Of a stretch of DNA of 64,000 nucleotides, positions 18,260 to 25,465 are shown piece by piece. The DNA is from Methanolobus vulcani (GTDB lineage Archaea; Halobacteriota; Methanosarcinia; Methanosarcinales; Methanosarcinaceae). The notes below the pieces were generated by a model. The model made no database searches. It was not told the DNA's origin and saw only the letters and a program-made list of their open reading frames with translations. Every line of letters starts with the position of its first letter. The first letter of the stretch is position 1. Location of the stretch: NCBI RefSeq assembly GCF_006546655.1, contig NZ_VIAQ01000019.1:241711-305710 (forward strand), read 5' to 3'. Both the position numbers and the translations under genes were made by a program.

Positions 18260-19060
18260 TTACAAATAACCAAGGCCATCCACACATTCCTTTAGCATTG
18301 TAAAGCGATCGACCATACCTATGATTTTATTATCGTTCGTTACACAGATACGGCTCACATTGTGGCGATTCAATGATTCAATGGCTTTTGAGATAGTAGT
18401 ATCAGAACTGATAGAATAAAGCGGAGTGGACATTACACGCTCTACTTTTGGAGAATCTCCCGAACCGTTGTTGTGCATATCACCGGAGTGATCCCTTATC
18501 CTGGCAAAACCTGATTTTATGATATCACTGCGGGTTATCATTCCCATTGCTTCATTCTCATGAGAGATTACCGGTATTCCAGAGAAATCCCATTCAAGCA
18601 TGTTTCCCCAGATCTTTGCAATGCTATCATCCGGATAAGCGGTCTGAATCCGGGAATTCATTACATTAGACACTGCCTTAGGTTCCATTTTTGATACATG
18701 GGCATTCCTGAGTATATTCTTATCACTTAGAATACCCACAATCGTTCTGTCAGTTGATGACTTTACAACTGCACAACGGTGTTGTCTTGCCTGAAGAAGA
18801 AGTTTTGCAGCTTCACGAACATCAGTATCAGGTGTGATCAGAGGTGTTTCACGTATGTAGCCTCCAACCGTTACTTCTGATTTGTTCGAGCGCATTCTCA
18901 GAATATCCTGATCATCAAGCATTCCCAACACATAGCCTTTATTATCCAGTACTGGAAGTCCATGAAGATGATTTTCACGCAATACATGCCTGGCATGTGT
19001 CATAAGATCGCTTTCTTTCACACAGACCGGATCTGTGGTCATTATATCTCCTACTTTCAT
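18260..19060 (-). CDS. Protein of four CBS domains
   Basis: 266 residues made of two CBS pairs. Typical CBS starts are visible: VGDIMTTDPVCVKESDLMTHA, VGGYIRETPLITPDTDVREAA, VSNVMNSRIQTAYPDDSIAKI and VERVMSTPLYSISSDTTISKA, each followed by a HGLPV / RCAVV / SGIPV / SRICV strand. CBS pairs bind adenosyl ligands and act as energy or nucleotide sensors. No catalytic domain is attached, so it is probably a free-standing regulator. Single gene, convergent with the membrane protein before it. Confidence 0.9.
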   Translation of the reverse strand: MKVGDIMTTDPVCVKESDLMTHARHVLRENHLHGLPVLDNKGYVLGMLDDQDILRMRSNKSEVTVGGYIRETPLITPDTDVREAAKLLLQARQHRCAVVKSSTDRTIVGILSDKNILRNAHVSKMEPKAVSNVMNSRIQTAYPDDSIAKIWGNMLEWDFSGIPVISHENEAMGMITRSDIIKSGFARIRDHSGDMHNNGSGDSPKVERVMSTPLYSISSDTTISKAIESLNRHNVSRICVTNDNKIIGMVDRFTMLKECVDGLGYL

Positions 19061-19260
19061 TTATTCACTCCCTGAAAGCAAACATATTTTATGCTGAACT
19101 GTGACATCCCCTGTGCACAGACAGCCATTCACTCCATTATATAATATGATTCACAAGTATTTGAAACTAAAGACTACAACACCAACTACAACACCATATG
19201 TATGAGAGAAAAATCACTGCTATCCGTTAACTATTAAGTGAAAGGAAACAAAGCAGGGTT

Positions 19261-19647
19261 ATGAATTATACAATTATGATGGTCATAATCCTTGTAATAC
19301 TCCTTGCAGGACTTGTAATGTCGTATTTTGCTTTCAAGCTCAAGAAAGAAGAATACAACCGTACAGGAAAATATCCCAGAGGCCATTATATGGGCCAGGG
19401 GCTTGCAATAGGTATTGCAATAGGCATCCCAATCGCGTTAATTATACACAATATATTCTACGGATATATAGTAGGTCTTATAATTGGAACCTTTCTGGGA
19501 TCACGCAATGAGCAGAAACACGAAAATGAGTTAAGACCCCTTACACCAAAGGAAAGAGAGCTCAGAAAGAAAATGGTTCTTATTTTCGGAGCACTTTGTA
19601 TATTTGGAATTATTATGTTTGTGGCAATGGTACGCTTTGGTTTCTAA
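19261..19647 (+). CDS. Small hypothetical membrane protein
   Basis: 128 residues. Three hydrophobic helices: residues 4-24 (TIMMVIILVILLAGLVMSYFA), a Gly/Ile-rich pair around GQGLAIGIAIGIPIALIIHN/IFYGYIVGLIIGTFLG, and a C-terminal one (MVLIFGALCIFGIIMFVAMV). The polar loop carries PLTPKERELRKK. No family recognised. It stands alone; TATA-like and purine-rich text (GTGAAAGGAAA) precedes the ATG. Confidence 0.65.
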   Translation: MNYTIMMVIILVILLAGLVMSYFAFKLKKEEYNRTGKYPRGHYMGQGLAIGIAIGIPIALIIHNIFYGYIVGLIIGTFLGSRNEQKHENELRPLTPKERELRKKMVLIFGALCIFGIIMFVAMVRFGF

Positions 19648-19682
19648 AGTGACATTGCACCAAATACTTTTTTTCGTTTTAC

Positions 19683-20192
19683 TCAATCGGTTTCCTTGTA
19701 TTCATGCAGCAGTTTTACGTAAACAGCTGCATTCTCTTTTATGCCGGCAATTTCATCTTCTGTAAGCCCCCTGACAACTTTTGCAGGAACTCCCATGACC
19801 ATGCTTCCGGCAGGAATCTTCTTCCCCGGAGGGACAAGTGCATTTGCCCCTATGATGCAGTTCTCGCCAATCTCCACACCATCCAGTACTGTTGAGTTCA
19901 TTCCTATGAGAACATTATTGGCAATCTTACAACCATGAACCACAGCACAGTGACCAATTGTCACATCGTCACCTATGTCTACACGAGACGTGTCAGAAAT
20001 GTGTATCACTACGTTGTCCTGGATGTTTGTCCGTTTGCCTATGCAAATTGGATTTTCGTCACCACGAATAACAGCGCCAAACCACACACTGGACTCTTCG
20101 CCCAGAACGACATCACCAATCACAATTGCATTATCAGCCACGAAAGCAGAATCTGATATTTCAGGACTCAAAGATTTGAATTTAAGGATCAT
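19683..20192 (-). CDS. Gamma-carbonic-anhydrase-fold hexapeptide protein
   Basis: 169 residues from the ATG at 20192, which has a GTGAT ribosome-site-like stretch just upstream; an in-frame GTG would add three residues. The left-handed beta-helix hexapeptide pattern runs through most of it (ADNAIVIGDVVLGEESSVWFG, RTNIQDNVVIHIS, IGHCAVVHGC). Three metal-ligand histidines are placed as in gamma-carbonic anhydrases (VVIHIS, IGHCAVVHG). Related PaaY/YrdA proteins are also common, so activity is not assured. Cytoplasmic, no signal peptide, unlike the secreted Cam of Methanosarcina. Confidence 0.88.
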   Translation of the reverse strand: MILKFKSLSPEISDSAFVADNAIVIGDVVLGEESSVWFGAVIRGDENPICIGKRTNIQDNVVIHISDTSRVDIGDDVTIGHCAVVHGCKIANNVLIGMNSTVLDGVEIGENCIIGANALVPPGKKIPAGSMVMGVPAKVVRGLTEDEIAGIKENAAVYVKLLHEYKETD

Positions 20193-20225
20193 ATAAATCA
20201 CGTTTTACAAAAGAGATTTTCATAA

Positions 20226-20242
20226 ATGATTTCAAAAATCAT
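20226..20242. repeat. 17-bp palindrome, copy 1 (identical copy at 32572)
   Basis: ATGATTTCAAAAATCAT is a dyad of 7-bp arms around CAA. The same 17 bases recur at 32572-32588, just beyond cas6, so the two copies bracket the CRISPR-cas locus. This copy covers the end of the 43-codon gene. Confidence 0.6.
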
Positions 20243-20370
20243 TTTTTGGTATCAGAGCTTTGAGAATCTTCCTCATTCTTGCTGTTTTCCTCTTCCCTTT
20301 CTCCAAAATCAACTATCAGGTGATTACATCTTCCACTTTTTGCTCCACATATCTTACAATATCTTGGCAT
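20239..20370 (-). CDS. 43-residue zinc-finger-like small protein
   Basis: The product begins MPRYCKICGAKSGRCNHLIV: Cys5, Cys8, Cys15 and His17 form a plausible zinc site, followed by a strongly acidic, Ser-rich tail ending DTKK. A strong ribosome site (GGAGG, 8 bases upstream) and a TATA-like GTTATAATATCTTATAACC upstream support expression. It lies immediately past the leader-distal end of the CRISPR array and on the same strand as the pre-crRNA, so read-through could also express it. No family recognised. Confidence 0.65.
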   Translation of the reverse strand: MPRYCKICGAKSGRCNHLIVDFGEREEENSKNEEDSQSSDTKK

Positions 20371-20411
20371 GTTAATTCTCCTCCTAAGATAATTAGGTTA
20401 TAAGATATTAT

Positions 20412-23327
20412 AACTCAATCCCTTTAAGGTCTGATTTTAATAGAATAATACATGATAGTGAAGGTATCCGGTTTTATGGTTTCAATCCCTCTAAGGTCTG
20501 ATTTTAACTTTTTAGGGGGCTTCTAAATGACAAACTTAAAAGAGTTTCAATCCCTCTAAGGTCTGATTTTAACTGGTGCTGGTTCGTTTTCTGATACAGG
20601 TTTCTCTTTGTTTCAATCCCTCTAAGGTCTGATTTTAACCTCGTCCTCAGAGTTTTCAGAGTAGAGGTCTGCAAACGTTTCAATCCCTCTAAGGTCTGAT
20701 TTTAACTGGTGTTACGTCTACTAATGGTCATAGGATAAGTTCGTTTCAATCCCTCTAAGGTCTGATTTTAACTCTGCAAGTTCCTTCCCACACTTGTTCA
20801 TTTATAATGTTTCAATCCCTCTAAGGTCTGATTTTAACCCTTAAGCTCCTGGATGATCCTAATGACTCAATGCTGTTTCAATCCCTCTAAGGTCTGATTT
20901 TAACAATGTTTGCGACTCGTTCAGTATTGTGGTTGGGTTTGGTTTCAATCCCTCTAAGGTCTGATTTTAACGGTGGTTTCATAACTGCATTGTATTTGAA
21001 CTATTCCGGGTTTCAATCCCTCTAAGGTCTGATTTTAACGAAATCAACAGGCCACAGCCTGGAGACATCTTCCTCGTTTCAATCCCTCTAAGGTCTGATT
21101 TTAACAAATACCAAAGTTTACCATCGTGGAAACAGAAACTTGTTTCAATCCCTCTAAGGTCTGATTTTAACACGAATTGCAAGAGTATCATGATGTTGCT
21201 TTATCATAGTTTCAATCCCTCTAAGGTCTGATTTTAACCCAGGTTCTTCTCCCAATCCAGTTGATATTCCAACGTTTCAATCCCTCTAAGGTCTGATTTT
21301 AACGAATTGCAAGAGTATCATGATGTTGCTTTATCATAGTTTCAATCCCTCTAAGGTCTGATTTTAACATGTAATCGATTACTACAGTCGCGGAGACTGG
21401 TTTAAGTTTCAATCCCTCTAAGGTCTGATTTTAACACTGAAAATGTCCTTGAATCTCCCGAATATTCAATGTTTCAATCCCTCTAAGGTCTGATTTTAAC
21501 CCTTTTCTTGTTTTCGTATTAAAGATGCCCGCAGTTGGGTTTCAATCCCTCTAAGGTCTGATTTTAACTCTATTATTCCTATTGAGTATTTCGAGCCCTA
21601 TAAGTTTCAATCCCTCTAAGGTCTGATTTTAACCCTGTTAATGACTCCGAATATGTTGTTGTTATGCTTGGTTTCAATCCCTCTAAGGTCTGATTTTAAC
21701 ATAAACAGGACGCCATAAAGGGAACCATACACAGCAGCGTTTCAATCCCTCTAAGGTCTGATTTTAACCTGAAAGAGACCCCAAAGAGTGATCCCCAAAT
21801 ACTGCAGTTTCAATCCCTCTAAGGTCTGATTTTAACGCGTATAAATGAAAACAATGCTTGAGATTTTACCTAGTTTCAATCCCTCTAAGGTCTGATTTTA
21901 ACAGGCGTGTATTTGCTCGGAGAAACGTTGCTGATTAAGTTTCAATCCCTCTAAGGTCTGATTTTAACCTTGATATTGTTGTCAGAAGTAGCGAGCACTA
22001 ACACTGTTTCAATCCCTCTAAGGTCTGATTTTAACCAATGTGTCGTTAATCTTCGCTCTAACGGTCCTCTGTTTCAATCCCTCTAAGGTCTGATTTTAAC
22101 ACATTGAAGAGGGTATTAACGATACACTTGATTATCGTTTCAATCCCTCTAAGGTCTGATTTTAACGGTATTATGGTATTGCTTGCGATAATTGCATATT
22201 TGGTTTCAATCCCTCTAAGGTCTGATTTTAACATCCCGTTATGATAAGCATGATGTTGCTTGCTTGCAAGTTTCAATCCCTCTAAGGTCTGATTTTAACC
22301 GTACATGTCCTTTAAGAAAATGATCGATCTTTGTAGTTTCAATCCCTCTAAGGTCTGATTTTAACATCATGACTGCGATAACTACTTGGGTTACTACCAT
22401 GAGTTTCAATCCCTCTAAGGTCTGATTTTAACTGTATTATTATAATAAGATAAGGAGCGATGATTAAAGTTTCAATCCCTCTAAGGTCTGATTTTAACTA
22501 TTTCCCTATGATATATTCCGGAGTAACTATTTTTGTGTTTCAATCCCTCTAAGGTCTGATTTTAACTTCAGCGAGCTTTTCAGAGTATAGCTTCAAAAAC
22601 TCGTTTCAATCCCTCTAAGGTCTGATTTTAACAAGAGAAATGCACTTGTTGAGCTTCATAATAATGCAACGTTTCAATCCCTCTAAGGTCTGATTTTAAC
22701 GTGCATTTCTCTTATCTATGAGCTTAACAGCATCCTCGTTTCAATCCCTCTAAGGTCTGATTTTAACGGTTAAGAAAATGGTAAGCGAAAGATTTGTACT
22801 AACGTTTCAATCCCTCTAAGGTCTGATTTTAACGATCATTAAGAGCAGCATGACAACCCAACCTGACGGCGTTTCAATCCCTCTAAGGTCTGATTTTAAC
22901 TCATTAAGAGCAGCATGACAACCCAACCTGACGGCGTTTCAATCCCTCTAAGGTCTGATTTTAACTCTGTAACGCTGACCCAGACAAAACTTAGGATCTT
23001 TCGTTTCAATCCCTCTAAGGTCTGATTTTAACGAATATTTCTTGCCATATTTCCCTATGATATATTCGTTTCAATCCCTCTAAGGTCTGATTTTAACTCC
23101 AGAACCTCTTGACCTATCTGATTGTAGTCGTAGGTTTCAATCCCTCTAAGGTCTGATTTTAACTCAATCCCTCTAAGGTCTGATTTTAACGACAACAGAC
23201 ATGTTATACAGACCTGTGTATAAATCAACTCAATCCCTCTAAGGTCTGATTTTAACCTTTTAACACCTTTCAACCGGTGAAGCAAGGAGAGTTCTCATAC
23301 TCAATCCCTCTAAGGTCTGATTTTAAC
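20412..23327 (-). CRISPR. CRISPR array, 45 repeats and 43 spacers (type I-B)
   Basis: The 30-base repeat starts GTTTCAATCCCTCTAAGG and ends TCTGATTTTAAC on the plus strand; spacers are mostly 35-38 bases. Transcription is on the minus strand, because that orientation ends the repeat with ATTGAAAC, the standard I-B crRNA 5' handle, and puts the AT-rich leader beside cas2. The oldest repeat (20412-20441) is degenerate (AACTCAATCCCTTTAAGG, ending AAT). At the leader end three repeats lack the GTT start; one (23164-23190) abuts the preceding repeat with no spacer. Near-duplicate spacers: 21172-21208/21304-21338 and 22834-22870/22901-22935. Overlapping spacers: 22499/23033 and 22633/22701. Confidence 0.98.
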
Positions 23328-23480
23328 CAAGCGAATTTTGGCTTATTTTAGCGTCTTTTAGCTTGCAACAATTAAAGCGGCAAAACCGATGAGAACTTAG
23401 CTTGGCGCTGATTTATCGATTAAAAAGAAGATATTAATACTATTTTAAATCGACTCTTTAACGGAAATAAAAATAAAGGA
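23328..23480 (-). promoter_or_regulatory. CRISPR leader
   Basis: AT-rich, gene-free, between cas2 and the newest repeat. It contains two TTTTAGC copies close together (23347-23361 area) and a run of A/T at 23412-23475, typical of leaders that recruit the Cas1-Cas2 integrase. No open frame of note. Confidence 0.75.
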
Positions 23481-23527
23481 TTTCGTGGAACGTTGATTAG
23501 GTGGAAGGTATATAAAGATCCACGAAA
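23481..23527 (-). promoter_or_regulatory. Pre-crRNA promoter inside a 9-bp dyad
   Basis: ATCTTTATATACC (minus strand, about 23505-23517) is a good archaeal TATA box. It is bracketed by perfect 9-bp arms TTTCGTGGA (23481-23489) and TCCACGAAA (23519-23527). The predicted start of transcription falls in the downstream arm. The dyad could be an operator or, in RNA read through from cas2, a hairpin. Confidence 0.6.
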
Positions 23528-23529
23528 AA

Positions 23530-23793
23530 TCAGATTATTGAATCAATTTCAGCTTTTCTGGTGCCCAATTCTTCAATGCCAAGGTATTTTTTGTCCCTTA
23601 CATGATAAATAAATATGCAATCAAGATCATCATCAATCAGTTCCTTCAATCTTGAAAGTACCTTCATGTATTCAGCTTTAGTGAGCTCCCCTTCAAAAAC
23701 ACTGTTCTGAACCCAGTTAAGATATTGTTTCAGGAAGATGCGTATCTTGTTTAGCCTTTCCGTTCCCGCGTCGTAGACAATGATCACGTACAT
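23530..23793 (-). CDS. cas2: CRISPR-associated endoribonuclease/integrase subunit Cas2
   Basis: 87 residues with the N-terminal beta-strand MYVIIVYDAG (the conserved aspartate lies at its end) and the ferredoxin-like core FLKQYLNWVQNSVFEGELT. Cas2 dimerises between two Cas1 dimers to insert new spacers at the leader. It starts one base after the cas1 stop, so it is the last gene of the cas operon and the leader follows directly. Confidence 0.95.
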   Translation of the reverse strand: MYVIIVYDAGTERLNKIRIFLKQYLNWVQNSVFEGELTKAEYMKVLSRLKELIDDDLDCIFIYHVRDKKYLGIEELGTRKAEIDSII

Positions 23794-23794
23794 A

Positions 23795-24796
23795 TTACCA
23801 CCACATAATCAGAGGTTTGTATTCCTCATCATCAAGCACATGCTTTGACAATTTGTAAAGTTCCAGCCTGATAAGCCGTTTATATGATACATTGCGCTTC
23901 AAACCTTTGTGTTTGATAGTGGTACCCAGTTTATCATTGTATTCCTGCAAAAATATCTTCTTGCCTTTCTCGCTCAGCAGCATATCCCCGATCTCGCCCC
24001 TGAAGCAGTTGTCATCAAGCATATTCTTGTTAACGAGTTTGAGTATGATCCTGTCAATAATTATGGGCTTGAAGATCTCGCTGACATCCAGAGCAAGAGA
24101 AAAACGGCGCTCAAAAGGTTCGTGCAGGTAGGATATTGTAGGGTTTAGCTGAGTGTTATAGATCTCAGAAAGCACAGTTGTGTACATGAGGGAATTCCCA
24201 AAGCTGATAAGCGTGTTCATTTTGTTTCCCGGGGGGCGGCGTGTTCGTGTAACTATCCGGTATTCTTCGGGAAATATTTCATCAAGGGCACTGTAGTAGA
24301 TATTACGCATTCGCCCTTCCACATTCATCATCTGAGGTATGGATACGGATTCAGGAAGGCGGAGTATCTCTGATTCTATCGAAGATATATGTTCATTCAG
24401 TTTTTCCTGAATGTCCTCTTTGTTCCTTGAATAGTACCCCAGGTTCTTGAGGATATTACCGCAGGCGCCTTCTATGAATTTGCCCGCAAGTTCCATGCGC
24501 TTTTCATTATCAAGATAATAAGAAGCCTGCTGTATCACAAGGTCGCCGCTTATTAAGGTCTCCCGTGGATACATGCTGCCTTCGTAGAAACCATAGTAAT
24601 TGAAGAAGTGTATTGGAATTCCGTTTTTTGAAAGGTATGACACGACACCTGATGAGAATGATAATCTTCCGTATGCGTAGATAGAATATATTTTGTTTAC
24701 AGGTAAAGCGCGCTTTTCTTCCTTGTTTTCAAAATAGACTGTGTTTTCTTTTCGCTTTAAGATTCCATCCTGAAGGATATAATAATCTGTTCTCAT
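23795..24796 (-). CDS. cas1: CRISPR integrase Cas1
   Basis: 333 residues from the ATG giving [11 protein letters not shown]; the upstream in-frame ATG (18 bases earlier) overlaps the ribosome site AGGAGAAGG, so it is not used as start. Catalytic surroundings are present: the Glu of [18 protein letters not shown], the His of [21 protein letters not shown] with its Asp/Glu set. Metal-dependent integrase that, with Cas2, copies protospacers into the array at the leader end. Confidence 0.96.
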   Translation of the reverse strand: MRTDYYILQDGILKRKENTVYFENKEEKRALPVNKIYSIYAYGRLSFSSGVVSYLSKNGIPIHFFNYYGFYEGSMYPRETLISGDLVIQQASYYLDNEKRMELAGKFIEGACGNILKNLGYYSRNKEDIQEKLNEHISSIESEILRLPESVSIPQMMNVEGRMRNIYYSALDEIFPEEYRIVTRTRRPPGNKMNTLISFGNSLMYTTVLSEIYNTQLNPTISYLHEPFERRFSLALDVSEIFKPIIIDRIILKLVNKNMLDDNCFRGEIGDMLLSEKGKKIFLQEYNDKLGTTIKHKGLKRNVSYKRLIRLELYKLSKHVLDDEEYKPLIMWW

Positions 24797-24836
24797 CTTG
24801 TTCCTTCTCCTCATCAGTGATTGAAATTAAACAAAA

Positions 24837-25412
24837 TCAATCCTCACTCCCTTCTCCGCAGAAGCAGAACTCAAAATACGCACACTTAGGACAGATGCGT
24901 ATGCGTTTGGGATGCGGCATCCTGCCGGTGACGATCTGTTCAATTCCCCTGATGTCATCCTCGATGTTCTTTTCTTCTTCCGGTGTCAGTTCTACATCTT
25001 TTGTCTGGTTCAGCAGTGGATAATTCATAACACCTCTGGCTTCAATTCCTCTTTTTCGGAGGTAGTAGAGATAGTACAACATCTGGCGCAGGTGAGCATC
25101 TTCCATCTTTTTTGTCTTCTTTATCTCATGAAGCTCCATGACACCATTGTGCTGCTTCACAAAGTCGATACTGATGGTGTTGTCTATTGTGACTTCCTTT
25201 TTGTTTCTGGTGTACCGCTCTTCGTGTAGTTGTTTGCCAATATTGACGTTCTCATGTTCATGCTCAAGGGCGATGTTGTGAGAGAAAAGCCATAGCTTGG
25301 TGTGACAGATGTGGTAGTAGTTGATTTTCACACCGGTTATTTTCATGTGGGGAGTGAGAGGGCGGTTGTCAGAATTTGATTCTAAATTTTGATGACCTTT
25401 TGAATCTGCCAT
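24837..25412 (-). CDS. cas4: CRISPR-associated exonuclease Cas4
   Basis: 191 residues, RecB-like nuclease with [4Fe-4S] cysteines: Cys in YYHICHTKLWLFSH near the N-terminus and CPKCAYFEFCFC at the C-terminus. The nuclease motif appears as TISIDFVKQHNGVMELHEIKKTKK (D, E and K in order). Cas4 trims prespacers and selects those with a correct PAM. The 22-residue extension before MKITGVKIN is kept because GTGG precedes its ATG and nothing precedes the internal one; either start is possible. Confidence 0.94.
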   Translation of the reverse strand: MADSKGHQNLESNSDNRPLTPHMKITGVKINYYHICHTKLWLFSHNIALEHEHENVNIGKQLHEERYTRNKKEVTIDNTISIDFVKQHNGVMELHEIKKTKKMEDAHLRQMLYYLYYLRKRGIEARGVMNYPLLNQTKDVELTPEEEKNIEDDIRGIEQIVTGRMPHPKRIRICPKCAYFEFCFCGEGSED

Positions 25413-25465
25413 TTTACCACTTGAACTATTTCTTAATTGCCTTAGTCAATGATTTAAATAATCAG

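Noticed and set aside
19170..19200. Short direct repeat of CAACACCAACTA-type text before the membrane protein gene
   Set aside because: Two imperfect copies only; looks like simple-sequence chance.
23191..23226. TTATACA...TGTATAA hairpin inside a spacer
   Set aside because: Most likely a palindrome of the target captured by chance; no role needed.
20979..23285. Open frames of 70-76 codons inside the CRISPR array with repeated LKSDLRGIET text
   Set aside because: They are translations of the CRISPR repeat (30 bases keeps frame when spacer length allows); not genes.
23290..23397. 9-bp inverted match AGTTCTCAT / ATGAGAACT between the newest spacer and the leader
   Set aside because: Short and AT-rich enough to be chance; a self-derived spacer would show a longer match.
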